Both the position numbers and the translations under genes were made by a program. A model generated the notes under the pieces. That model saw nothing but the letters and a program-made list of their open reading frames with translations, did not search any database and was not told the origin of the DNA. Shown here in pieces: positions 12,172 to 23,018 of a DNA stretch of 64,000 bases (positions are counted from its first letter, which is position 1; the number at the start of each line of letters is the position of its first letter). This DNA is from Ulota crispa (lineage: Eukaryota > Streptophyta > Bryopsida > Orthotrichales > Orthotrichaceae): contig OY987243.1 of the NCBI GenBank assembly GCA_963920765.1, forward strand, positions 3,100,001 through 3,164,000, written 5' to 3'.

Positions 12172-13819
12172 CTACTTTGACAGTTTCCTGGAGGGCCTCT
12201 TTGCTGATGGTCCAGCCTTGGCAACGCCTTCTGGAGCCTTAATTAGTCGTAATTGAGCTCCTTCCTTGGCCGCCTTCGTCGCTGCCTTGGTTTCATTGGC
12301 AGCGTTGATGAACTTTGTCACTTCCTGCAAACAACAAAATCGATGAAGAGAACTCATTAGTGATTAATATGACGTTAGAATGAATTACTGCCGATATACC
12401 TCTTCAATAAAGACTGGTTAGAAGATTCTTCAGGCAATGCTAGAAGACAACTGCTAGAAATGAGCTCGGAGACTCACCTCATGTGAATCAAGATCCTTAT
12501 CCTTCTTCACAGGTGCCTTGAATTGTCGACCTACACCCCAGATAAAGCACAATGTCAGGCACCAAAATCGATTTGCACCCAGGATAAAGCACAAGGTCAG
12601 ACATCATAATCGATTTGCATTAGGAAAATTTTGAGCCCTTCGGAGCCCCCAATATTTGACAAAGCAAGCTATTATTTTGGGGGCTAGTTATGCTAGCTTG
12701 AGTACATGAAAAATCACTCTATGGCTATCTTGTATGAGGGACCTTAGTCACATGCACAATTCAAAACAATACAAAATGCATTGCACTCATAAAATATGTA
12801 AATGTACCCACTAGTCATTATTTCAGTATTTCACTCATCTATTGAAATAGAGTAAAACATAATTTCTATTTCTCTATTGCACATTTATATCCATAGCTTT
12901 GTTCAATTAGGATGACAAAACAATATAACTTTCATGATTGCATTGAACTCAAAAGGGTGAATAAAAATAGGGGATTAGTGATTTGTCCATTGCAATAAGT
13001 ACATATATTGGGATCCTTTTTGAGACTTTGGAAGGGGCTCCTAGAGGGCTCAAAATTTTCCTAATGTACGGTTCGTTAAATCTTTGTACGTCCAGCAGTG
13101 GCCTTGAATTCACAGTTTGCGAACAATTACATGTATCTCTGCCAAACTACATGGAATAAATGCACAAGACCCTAAACTGCACGATGTCTCTGTTTGCCTA
13201 GTCCGTACAACTCTTATCTAGCGTGTACTACAGAGGAATTTTTCATGAGTATCAACTTCGATAAGAATCTCAAAATTGTAATAGAGACAGATACAACATC
13301 CTTGTACTTAGAAACATCTAGACGATAATTAGACCTATACGCTACTCTACAAAAATTTACGAAAAAAATCCCTCAACAAAATGAGCACAAAGCATGCCCT
13401 CCGAATCAGCTAGTTTCTAGCAATTAAAAGCAAAACAAAACTGAACAATCCACATGGTATAGCAAATAGAGATAACACATAGTGAAGTATTTTGTGTATG
13501 TTTTAGTTCATGCAACCCTTTTGAGGATGAGCTTCAAAGAAAAAATTTCGTGTGTTCAATTCAAGTATGGACCTCAGTAGAAATAGACACGACACGCTCA
13601 CAGTTACAAACAAGAACAAGATAAGACTGATTCCTTAACCGATCGAGCACAAAAACATTAGCTTCAAAACCAACGATTTCCAGAGAATTGCAGCAAAAAC
13701 GATATGAAGCAAATCGGATAGTTTCGCTTACCTTTACGTATATGGATTTCCTTGCCGTGGCGGTTGTGCGCCGCGCTCTTCTTTTTCTGGCCTATGAAAA
13801 GCCCACTCTTTTGCGTCAT
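12172..13819 (-). CDS. small conserved-looking basic protein, 97 aa, function unknown
   Basis: Three exons join in frame: 13819-13732, 12530-12478 and 12324-12172. Introns are GT-AG: 1201 bp (phase 1) and 153 bp (phase 0). The product is rich in Lys and Ala, with a basic N-terminus (GQKKKSAAHNRHGKEIHIRK), a central helix-prone part (EVTKFINAANETKAATKAAK) and a Ser/Lys tail. I see no signal peptide or membrane segment. I do not recognise a named family. Composition recalls small nucleolar or ribosome-associated proteins, and the telo-box repeats upstream fit translation-linked genes, but both are inference. The ATG at 13819 gives the basic N-terminus and good splice phasing. Intron 1 carries a transposon relic. 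Confidence 0.8.
12538..12620. repeat. two-copy 42-bp tandem repeat in intron 1 of the small gene
   Basis: GATAAAGCACAA recurs at 12541 and 12583, followed each time by a similar run ending CGATTTGCA. The repeat begins within a few bases of the exon 2 acceptor side of the intron. Confidence 0.7.
12618..13066. mobile_element. inverted-repeat element inside intron 1 of the small gene
   Basis: The left end CATTAGGAAAATTTTGAGCC and the right end CTCAAAATTTTCCTAATG are inverted copies extending about 32 bp with few mismatches (GAGCCCT-GGAGCCCC). The approximately 450-bp interior is AT-rich and non-coding. It sits wholly in the intron, so the reading frame is spared. Confidence 0.7.
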
Positions 13820-13871
13820 TTTAGTTGGAGTAGGTACTAGAGGGACATAGCGTACATGCTTGTTGTTCCCG

Positions 13872-14008
13872 TTGGCTTTGTCCTAACCCTAAAGCTCCTC
13901 TTGAAGCGTGCGTATCGGCCTGGCTTTGTGAAACCCTAAAACTCCTCTCGGAGCATGCTTGCCTGCTTGTCAGCCTTGGCTTTGACCCAACCCTAAATCT
14001 AAACGTGC
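13872..14008 (-). promoter_or_regulatory. triple telo-box repeat upstream of the small basic-protein gene
   Basis: Three imperfect units of roughly 50 bp each carry TGGCTTTG followed by an AACCCTAAA core (cores near 13885, 13931 and 13990), within 200 bp upstream of the start codon at 13819. AAACCCTAA is the plant telo-box, often found in promoters of translation-related genes. The repeats are seen directly; promoter function is inference. Confidence 0.55.
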
Positions 14009-14019
14009 TAGTTTTGTTT

Positions 14020-14422
14020 GGGAATGACTACGGGGACACACCCAATTGTTATGTGGACACCCCTATAGCCCAACTTATTAAAATTAAGATTATGATTACA
14101 TTGAAATATGAAACAGAATCAAAATAATATTTTAGCACATATCTGTGTTTACAAGTATTGCAAACATATAACAAATTTATCTCATTTGTGACATGGTCAA
14201 GAGTTCAACTAGTCACTCTTTTCATTTATAAGTTTAATTTTTGACCACGTCACAAATGAGACAAATTTGTGGTATGTTTGCTGTGCTTGTAAACACAAAT
14301 GTGTGCTAAAATATTGTTTTGATTTTATTTCATATTCCAACGTAATAATAATCTCAATTTTAATAGGTTGGGCTATAAGGGGTGTCCACATAACAATTGG
14401 GGGTGTCCCCGCAATCATTCCC
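14020..14422. mobile_element. 403-bp near-perfect foldback element with 8-bp target duplication
   Basis: Arms of about 185 bp pair along almost their whole length; GGGAATGACTACGGGGACAC pairs with the right end, which finishes GTGTCCCCGCAATCATTCCC. Exact TTTTGTTT copies flank it at 14012-14019 and 14423-14430. An 8-bp duplication is typical of hAT-type insertion, but I cannot assign the superfamily from the ends alone. It lies directly upstream of the telo-box repeats. Open frames on both strands at 14209-14458 are products of the palindrome. Confidence 0.88.
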
Positions 14423-14433
14423 TTTTGTTTTCA

Positions 14434-14667
14434 GGGAAAATTTTATGGATACCCTTGATGTTTGCAACATTTTCATAAATACCCTTGCTTTTTCAGAAAT
14501 TTCACAAATACCATTGGACCAAAACTTTCAAGTGTTTGTTTTGTTGTGCATGCCACTTCCAAATTCCTTTGCGCATTTTTGGTCCAAGGGTGTCTGAGTA
14601 ATTTCTGAAAAAGATGGGGTACTTATGAAAATTTTGCAAACTTCAACGCTATCCATGAAATTTTCCC
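14434..14667. mobile_element. foldback MITE, GGGAAAA family, copy 2 (internally shortened)
   Basis: Starts GGGAAAATTTTATGGATACC and ends CTATCCATGAAATTTTCCC. At 234 bp it is about 90 bp shorter than its relatives, with the loss in the centre. It begins 11 bp after the 403-bp foldback ends. No clear target duplication remains. Confidence 0.8.
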
Positions 14668-14705
14668 TTTTATTTATATGTATTTGTTTATACATGTTGG
14701 TCTTA

Positions 14706-15025
14706 GGGAAAATTTCATGGATACCTCTAAAGTTTGCAATATTTACATAGATACCTTTGTTTTTTTAGAAATTATACAAATACCCTTGGACCATAATTTT
14801 TAAGTTTTCATTTATTGTGCGCGTACTTTCTTCATGACCAATGTTGAAGAAGGAAATGTAATGAAACAAAATAGAACAATGTTTGTACAAAGGAATTTGG
14901 AAGTGACATACACAACAAAACAAACGCTTGAAATTTTTGATTCAAGGGTATTTGTGTAATTTCTAAAAAGGCCCGGGTATCTATGTAAATATTGCAAACT
15001 TTAGAGGCATCCATGAAATTGTTCC
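14706..15025. mobile_element. foldback MITE, GGGAAAA family, copy 3
   Basis: Starts GGGAAAATTTCATGGATACC and ends in the inverted copy. It is flanked by TTGGTCTTA (14697-14705) and TTGATCTTA (15026-15034), 8 of 9 matching, as for a 9-bp target duplication. It shares its centre (TTCTTCATGACCAATGTTGA) with copy 1, so these two are closer to each other than to copies 5 and 6. Confidence 0.87.
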
Positions 15026-16186
15026 TTGATCTTATGTGCATAATTTGATTTTAATGAAACAATTTTTTTTAGAATTTTCCTTTTCTCTTAGCTCCATGAA
15101 TGACAACTTTGTTTGTAGGCTTGCTTCCCTATACAACTTTGATCTTAACTTTGACACATTCTCACATGTATTGCAACAAATTTTTACTTACAACAAATAA
15201 AAATTTCAAATTTTAAATGATTGACAATGAGATTATGCATGATTTTAGAGGCCTTTGTATTTGCATGATTGAAGTTTTTTAAAGCAATTTTGGAAAACAA
15301 GAAAAGCAACACAATGATGGAAATTGCTGAGGTCAATATCTCAATGAAGTTGATGATAACCTGAACATAACATTTTTTTGTTAAGTCTACCTAATCAATG
15401 AAAATAATAGATATTCCTTCTAAAATTTCACTGGCTCCTACAATTGATTGGTTTTAGAGCCTGATTGGTTTTAGAACCTGCTACCTTAGATGTTGCTATG
15501 AGTTCTTCAATTTAATGAAAAAAATGAATATTTTTGAGTAATTCAAAAAAACTATAGTCAAATATACCTCAGTGTTATCAATTAAGCTAGATATTAGCAT
15601 GTTATCGGCTCAAAAAATTTCTTATATCATTTTATTCAAATATTTGAAAATTTATATATTGCTTACAAAAAAACTACATGACGTTTGATTGTAACAATTC
15701 ATAAATATTCATAACATTGTTTTTGTTGGTGTAATAAAGTAGATTAACAAGTAGTAAAAAAATCCTAATTAAAATGTATACAACACATCATTTGGAAATG
15801 CTATAAAAGAGACTTCAAATTGATTTGTTACATGAAAAGTTCATTCTAAATCTCGATAACACCTATTTTATTATCAATATTACAAGTCCTGTAAACCCAT
15901 TTACCAAGGCAAATGCAAGCTTGAGCATAACTTTTAAATTTCTTTCTATCCATCCCATGCCCCCTCATGCGCCCATGTGCCCATGTCCCCATGCATCTAT
16001 GTCCCCATGTGCAGCCGGTAACACTAGTCACCGACGACTGAACAGACAAGTTGCCTGTGAGTTTTTTTATAGATAGTAGATAACAACTCCATTTTAGGTT
16101 TTTGAGGTGACAGTATGGTAAAAGAATTTCAAGTGCATGTTCTATGAATATGGGTGTAAGAAGCTCAAAAGAATACTAAACCGGAA
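15026..16186. other. AT-rich intergenic DNA, no gene
   Basis: Low-GC sequence. A short C-rich run with repeated CCCATG (15951-16010) produces spurious frames on both strands. I see no domain, splice pattern or RNA gene. Confidence 0.5.
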
Positions 16187-16190
16187 TTAA

Positions 16191-16423
16191 CCCCTAAAAG
16201 ACAAGGCACCCCTTTGTGACCAGTACAATATGATGTATTTTTTTGTATTTGGAGTGCATTTACACCTTTACTACATTTAAGATCAACAAAGAAGTTAGAA
16301 TATAGATCAATATTGTTCTAAAGAGGTAGTCAAGATCCCAAATTAAAACTTTTTGTTGATAGTAAATGCCAGTTATACATCAGCTTACACACTATGTATA
16401 ATAGTAGCTTTGTCCTTTAAGGG
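16191..16423. mobile_element. TTAA/CCCC element, 233 bp
   Basis: The ends are CCCCTAAAAGACAAGG and, on the complement, CCCTTAAAGGACAAAG. TTAA lies on both sides (16187-16190 and 16424-16427). It is non-coding. Confidence 0.8.
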
Positions 16424-16427
16424 TTAA

Positions 16428-17780
16428 AGCCCATATGTTGATTTTTACTAATGTTGATGATGGTTATTCTAGCAAAAAAAATTGATGATCAAATTCTAGG
16501 AGTAACTCATAAAACATGACCAAAAAATTGGATGAATTAGTCACCATTTTTTTGAGTACCTTCAAAAATCTCGTGTTTTTCAAGTTAATGGCCAATGACT
16601 AACAAAAACAATTTGGGTTGATAAATGTACCAAAAAAAATCTCACTTAAAGATTGAGGATAATGTTGGATGTAAAGCAAGTTGTTTTGAACATTTGCCAC
16701 CTTGCTTCATAAATCTTAGCCAATTTGCTAGTATATTTGTAATCTCAAAAATAAAAAATGCATACTAGAAAATAAAAAAATCTTGAATTGAATGAAAGAA
16801 AAGTTTGTGAATGTCCTACTTGTGAAAATGCCTAATGTTTTGGCAAACTTACCAACCTCAGTAAGTGGAGTTTTCTTCAAACTCTTGATGATAGTGCTAA
16901 AGATGTCAATAAATCAGTAAATCGCAATAACATGTTTTATGCTAAAAACGCCATGAACAATTGTGGCGTGACATAAGGTTTGATGAAATTGGGATCCAAG
17001 TTTATTGTTTCCAAATCTTTAAAAAATATAGTTTGGAAACATCAACATCACTTTAATGGACAAAATGTAATTAATATGCTAGATCAATTTAATTTTTTTG
17101 TTTTACTTACTTATGAAGTTTCACAAACCATTTTTTCAATTACAAATTTTGGTGACAAATTTTGGATCGCAAATTGTGTACTTTTTTTTATTTTTTTGGT
17201 TTTCATTAAATATTTTGTCATAAAGTATTTGTAAACTCAAAATCACATTATGTTTTTATTTGATGTTGACATTTTATAGACAAAATTTAAATCTATTTGT
17301 TTTGTTTTCATTTGTAAAGAATGAAATTTTGGTTTGCAAAATTTGTGGTCTCTAATTGTTTTTAAGCTATATTTGCACTCGATTAATTTACAATATTATC
17401 CAGTATGTAAGGAATCACTTTTTTCATTGCGGCTGAATAAGTTATGTTCTAACACCATATTCAACCATGTATTACATTTATACCTCCCAAAATCATACTA
17501 CTTGACAAATTGTGCTCATGCTGAAATGTTAGTGTTGGTAACACAAGTAATGTTATTGACATTTGGTGTTACAATCCTTGATTAATGGTGCCAGCAATAA
17601 ATATTATAATTAGTAAAGTGTATCTATATATACTAGCTTTTAATCAGTTGGGAGTTTTCTAGTGTACAAAAGAAAAAATGTGGACAAAAACATCTCTATG
17701 AAAGTATCTTGCTAATCTTAAACTAAAAACAAAATGTGCCAGTTGGGGTTGCTGGCTTTATCAAAAATTTCTTTTTCATA
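16428..17780. other. AT-rich intergenic DNA, no gene
   Basis: Only low-complexity open frames (16980-17234, 17334-17585) are present, rich in Phe, Leu and Ile codons as expected from T-rich DNA. Nothing is recognised. Confidence 0.5.
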
Positions 17781-18100
17781 TAAGGTAGGAACACCCATAA
17801 GCGTTAGTTTAAGGGTTTTGAACATGATGGCTATTTATAAAGATCTAACAAATTATAGGATCCTGTTAGCAATAGAAAAATAAAGAGTTTGCACTTTTTG
17901 AATGTATTATTTGGATATTGTGAGAATAAGTTGTGAAATTTTAAAGAGCAAACTATCATTGCACCCATAATCAACACTAGGGTTTCATGTCCACAGGTTG
18001 TACATCCTTGTAATTACATCTATTTACTTCCACAAGTTTTTCAAGATTTTAGAGGTGACTATTGTGGGGACACTAACGCTTATGGGTGTTCCTACCTTAG
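17781..18100. mobile_element. 320-bp MITE with 28-bp terminal repeats
   Basis: The left end AAGGTAGGAACACCCATAAG continues GCGTTAG, and the right end is its exact complement (CTAACGC to CCTACCTT). TA lies on each side. The interior has no coding potential. The superfamily is uncertain; TA flanks would fit a Tc1/mariner-type element. Confidence 0.8.
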
Positions 18101-18116
18101 TGTAGGATACTTGTAT

Positions 18117-18956
18117 GGGAAAACATTGAAAATAGGCATGACAAAAGGTTGTATATGAAAACAGGCATGACATTTAAAGAATGTCAAAAGTAGGTCTCAG
18201 TAAATATAAAAAATAGGCCTTGCAACTATGGTGGCCAAATTGTTGTGCATGTTTATTTATTTCCAAATCAAACTGGTTTGTGGTAGTTTTGCCTACAATG
18301 ACAAAGACCACTGCACCAATTGTAATATATAGTGTGTTTTTGGAATTCCTTATTCTCTTTATAAAACTTGCATGTGTTACAAATGGCAACACAATGGTAT
18401 TTCATGTCATCAAGCTACAAGTGTACTTTTGTATGCACAAAGGGAACCACATGCTTACATGCACAAGTGCTTCACAAGATTGTGTTGCCAAGAAGCATAT
18501 GAAGAGATTATACATCATGTGTTGCAAAGGAACTTTTGGCTAGGAATTAAAAAAGGAGGCGGATGCAACATTTGATGAAACCATGTTGCCACTAAATACT
18601 CATTGGCTACCAAGTTAACCCAAGAAAAAGCACACTCAAATCAATGAAGAAGGAATCTCAAAATGCATGATGGTCTGTAGGCAAAACAACCACAAACTAA
18701 TTTTATTTAGAGATAATATACATGCCCAATGTTTTGGCCACCATAATTGCAAGGCCTACTTTTTATATTTATTGAGGCCTATTTTTGATATTCTATAAAT
18801 GTCAAGCCTATTTTTATTTTTATTGAGGCCTACTCTTGATATTTTGCAAATATCAAGTCTATTTTTGACATGCAATCCTTACTCTTGATATTTTGTAAAT
18901 ATCAAGTCTATTTTTGACATGCAATCCTTTTTCAAGCCTATCTTTAATGTTTTCCC
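18117..18956. mobile_element. 840-bp Mutator-like non-autonomous element
   Basis: The termini GGGAAAACATTGAAAATAGG and, on the complement, GGGAAAACATTAAAGATAGG extend into arms of at least 120 bp that also carry AAAATAGGCCTTGCAA. Flanks TACTTGTAT (18108-18116) and TACTTATAT (18957-18965) match at 8 of 9. The right arm contains local tandem copies of a roughly 50-bp unit (CTCTTGATATTTTG, from 18831). The frame at 18220-18543 is not a transposase I recognise. Confidence 0.8.
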
Positions 18957-20493
18957 TACTTATATCCAACTAAATTGTTGCGACAAGAAATACTAAAACA
19001 TTAAAAGTTTACCCATTAGCTCAAAGACAATTCCACCAATAAGAAGAACAGAACGCATGCTTCATCGTAGAGGTTTCTGATTTTTGATAACTTTAATTTT
19101 TACTGCTAAATTTGGAAGCTGTTGGTTATAAGTGTCATGCAACGTAGGAGCAATGAAAAATTGATGCTAAGCTCAAGCATGAAAATAACACTTTTTCATC
19201 TCCATGGGGTTTTGAATCATAGCACGAGCATTTTTTTCATTCAAAATTCAAAACCGTTGAAAATTTGGAAGCATTTGATTTTCCAAGGATGAAGGGTACA
19301 AATTTTCATCCAAATTTGAAAATGCAGGGGTTTTTTTACTTTCATGAGGATGCTGTGAGTCATCAACCCAGCATGGTGCACCACCTACGCACCTAATTCC
19401 AACCTATATGGTTTTCAATGTTTGTGTGGAAAATCATTGATTTGAGGGTCCAAGTCAAACTTTGACTCCGGTCCACTTTGGCTTGCCGGTCTTTGAAAGA
19501 TGGGGTGTGTTCTTTGGATCCAGGAATTTTTTAAGGATTTATTTTTCTGTTCTCGATGGTAGCTCGACCTGCTCCGTGGTCACTCCTTTTTCATACCCAT
19601 TCATTCCATTTTCATCCAAAATAGAAGCAAATATAAGTAAAGCTCATCCAAGTTTTGGCAAACCTTGTGTTTCCTAGAAATATTTTTGATGATTTCATCT
19701 TCCTGTCCGCTTTTTTAAGTTTTTTCATCTAATCTTTTAGAAGGAATTTAATTTTCAATACAGGTGAAACTTTAGGGAGATTGTGTTAATTTTTTTTAAA
19801 TATTAGCTGAAAACTAAGTTAGGTCAACTTTTGATACATTCTTTGAAGACTGTCTGTTGTTGACAATGCAAATGCATGGTTTTTTTTTGCATTTAATAGT
19901 TCCCATTCTTCAAGCACTTCAACCATATCATCTCCTTTTGGATAAAAGACGAGGATGTTTTAACAAGCGGGGATGCAAAGGGACAAAAGTTCATTACAAA
20001 ATTATTTCAATAAGTTCCTTAATACTAACCTTAGACAAATATCTCCCCTTTAACTTTTGAATGCAAAATGAAAAAAATAGTATCCAAATGGCCCAATACT
20101 AGAATTGACACAGTAGTGTGGAATTAGTAAAAATCTAGATCATGAAGAAATGGATAAACTCATAGTATTTTGGAGATGATGGTTTCATATTTGGTGACAA
20201 TTTTAAATTAAACTTCTTCCAATTCAACGTCTTGCTTGGTTAAAGGTACAACGCTTTCAAATAGATTTTCTTGATTTTGAATTTGCCTAAGCTGCACTCA
20301 AAACCGCCTTCACCTTTGCAAATTTACAGCTAATTCGTTTTTCTCTGAAAATTACCCAATCATTTTACACTTTGCTTCATAAGCATTTACCTGTACGCAA
20401 CAATTCCTTCATTGTGTACTTACATCCCCATAGTGCCACAAAGTATGCTCAAACAATGTTAAGTGAGTCACCCCTCAACAAAAACTCTTAGTT
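18957..20493. other. intergenic DNA, no gene
   Basis: No supported gene. The short frame at 19462-19677 has slightly higher GC but no recognisable features. Confidence 0.5.
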
Positions 20494-20773
20494 CAGTAAA
20501 TAGTGCGTTTAGGTTGTCCCGCATTTATTTCTGGACTTTCTATATTGTATAAATACCTACTAATATTGTGTTAATTTTTATCAACAATCATTGCAATAAA
20601 TAATTTTTGAAAGGCTTGGCAACAATAACAAAATTGTAAGAAAATAAACTAGTCGCATCTAGGTTGTAAATCATGTGAAATCCTAATATTGAGAAAGTTA
20701 CATGGACGTCCAAGTGATCAAGCAATGAGTAGCTTTTGCACGATAAGGCAACCTAAATGCACTATTTATTGTA
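20494..20773. mobile_element. CACCAAATAGTGC-family MITE, copy 1 (degenerate ends)
   Basis: The left arm AAATAGTGCGTTTAGGTTG is inverted at the right as CAACCTAAATGCACTATTT. The interior shares ATTGCAATAAATAATTTTT with the copy at 21019 and is related to the copy at 52061. Confidence 0.7.
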
Positions 20774-21018
20774 TGCGAAAAGAAGTTTTCTAACAAGAAT
20801 TTAAAAAGGGCCTTTTACTTTTGGAGGATTTTTATTTTCCAGTCAAATCTCGTCAACACAATTGCCTATGTTACTCAAAACGTTTTTCAACATTGGAGCC
20901 TCAGTCCATGCAAAGAAAAGGTAAGCTTAACTTGAAGCATAGGGGTTTGCTCCGATAGTCACTGTGTCCTAGAGGCATTCTCCACCCTGCCAGGAGTTTT
21001 TTCTTTTACTCAACTTAC

Positions 21019-21318
21019 ACAAAATACTGCATTTGGGTTGCCTCACATTAAATTTTCAACGTTACACTATATAAATACTTTCTGATACTACAATAATTTT
21101 CATCAATAATTATTGCAATAAATAATTTTTAACAAAAATAAGGCTTTGACAACAATAATTACATCGCAAAAATCAAATTAAAGGCATATAGGTCATAAAC
21201 CATGTGAAACTTAGTCATATGAGACTTGCATACACCTTCAAGTGGCCAAGCTATGAGAGGTAGCTTTTCATGATGAGGCAATCTAATTGATAAGGCAACC
21301 TAAATACACAATTTAATG
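21019..21318. mobile_element. CACCAAATAGTGC-family MITE, copy 2 (degenerate ends)
   Basis: The left arm CAAAATACTGCATTTGGGTT and the right arm GGCAACCTAAATACACAATTT are inverted copies. The centre is collinear with the copy at 20494. Confidence 0.65.
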
Positions 21319-21645
21319 TAGTTACATTCATTTTGTGAATGTCAATCTCTTTGTCCTTTTGACTTTGTTTGTTGAATCTTCCAGTCTTGACAACAAGAGA
21401 CTATATTACCTCTTAGATTGTAACATAACAAATTTTCAGTGCTACTAAATAATATTATGCTTGTGTAACAGTTGTAAAACCAAAATAATTTCATAAAGTA
21501 GAACATCTCAATTTTGAGGAAGTTAATAGATTGCAGCATGTTTCATAAGCCAACTTTTTTTTTCTGAAGATTTGGATTGCTTAAACTCAAATTTTTTAAT
21601 TTAATTTTGGTTGGAAATGGTGAAATTGTAAGGTTATATTTCTTT

Positions 21646-21970
21646 GGGAAAATTTTATGGATACCCCTGAAGTTTGCAATATTTGAATAGATATCCTTGT
21701 TTTTTCAAAAATTGCACAAATACCCTTGGATCACAATTTTCAAACATTTGTCTTATTGTGCGTATCACTTCCTTCTTCCTTTGTGTGCATGTTGCTTCTT
21801 TTTTGTTCCATTGCACTCCCTTCTTTAACATTGGTCATGAAGGAAGTGACAAGCACAACAAATAAATGCCTGACAATTATGATCCCAGAGTATTTGTGCA
21901 ATTTTTGAAAAAGCAGGGTATCTACACAAATATTGCAAACTTCAAGGGTATCCAACAAAAAAATTCTCTT
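21646..21970. mobile_element. foldback MITE, GGGAAAA family, copy 4
   Basis: Starts GGGAAAATTTTATGGATACC and the inverted right arm ends TATCCAACAAAAAAATTCTC, so its right terminus is eroded. No target duplication is readable. The centre contains AACATTGGTCATGAAGGAAG, shared with copies 1 and 3. Confidence 0.78.
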
Positions 21971-22014
21971 GTCTGATGCATTTGTGGTTATGTGGTCGCA
22001 CCTCAAATTCTTAA

Positions 22015-22242
22015 CCCCCGAGTGCCCATGCCATATTCACTCAAATCCATACCCTTGTGTACTTAGTCCAATAAAAGTATTACCTAAGTAGAGTCATATA
22101 GCTTGAATTTTTTTAGGTGGTAGTAGACACATGCCTAAAGGTACATGAAAAAGTACAAGTCCTTTGACTTTACCATTAAGAAGAGAATAAGAGCCAAACG
22201 TGAACATTTTTCAAATTTTGAGGTCCGTAGGGCGCTCAGGGG
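22015..22242. mobile_element. TTAA/CCCC element, 228 bp
   Basis: Ends CCCCCGAGTGCCCATGCC and, on the complement, CCCCTGAGCGCCCTACGG. TTAA lies at 22011-22014 and 22243-22246. The GAGYGCCC version of the end is shared with the right end of the 10396 element. Confidence 0.75.
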
Positions 22243-22541
22243 TTAAACCCAAAAAGGCGCTTTTCACACCGCTGGCTCGTCAAGCAGGTCGTCTTTCTCG
22301 CTGACCTTCCTCTGGGGGAATGCCATAAGTTATTCAAGCGAATGCGGCTTTCCTGGACGAGTTCTCGGCATCAGTCCTGCTTTTCCGAGCCCTCCTTTTT
22401 CTTCGGGGATGTCACAAAAACTGCAGGTTTCGAGCAGTTGCCGGCGATCCCAACTTGGGAGAAACCGCATCTGCAGGTGCACGGGTTCTCACTCACACGC
22501 AATTGGTGATCGTTTTTCAGACACTGCAGCCTCAGAGTGCC

Positions 22542-22857
22542 TGTAATCTCGACACTCGCTTTTTCCTCGGGAGCGAATTCCAAGGTGATGCGATCTGGCA
22601 CAGTATTGGAAGTGCTTTGTGTTTGTGTTTGTAATCTGTTGATGCGACCGAGGAGGCAAGATTCGAGGTGAATTGATGTAGAGCTCTGCAATTGGTATGA
22701 GCTTTAGGTCTTTGTAATCTCGACACTTGCTTTTTGCTCAGGAGCCAATTCCAAGGTGATGCAATTTGGCACATTATTGGAAGTGCTTTGGGTTTGTGTT
22801 CGTAATTTGTTGATGCGACCGAGGAGACGAGATTTGAGGTAGAGCTCTGCAATTGGT
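22542..22857 (+). repeat. tandem duplication of about 150 bp in the aquaporin upstream region
   Basis: Unit 1 (22542-22697) and unit 2 (22713-22857) both begin TGTAATCTCGACAC and end TAGAGCTCTGCAATTGGTA. Unit 2 lacks about 10 bp near its end and has scattered substitutions. They lie 160-480 bp upstream of the SIP start codon, so they belong to its leader or promoter. The minus strand is open through part of both units, but without an ATG. Confidence 0.85.
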
Positions 22858-23018
22858 AGGTGAAAAGAGAGTTTTGGTTCACGATTTGCTGAGTTTGGGG
22901 GTTGTGGTGGTGCTTTTGGATGTTGAGATTGTGGTAGAGAGCGAGAGGTTTTGAAAGTTGATGATGGTGTTGCTGTTGCAGAGAATTTGAAAGAGGAGGA
23001 GGAGGAGAGAGCGGAGCG

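Noticed and set aside
14209..14458. Overlapping frames on both strands with similar peptides
   Set aside because: They arise because the region is a palindrome (foldback element), not from genes.
22371..22420. CDGSH-type iron-sulphur motif in the minus-strand Cys-rich frame
   Set aside because: The spacing after the first two cysteines is two residues too long and the Asp-Gly-Ser/Ala-His part is absent.
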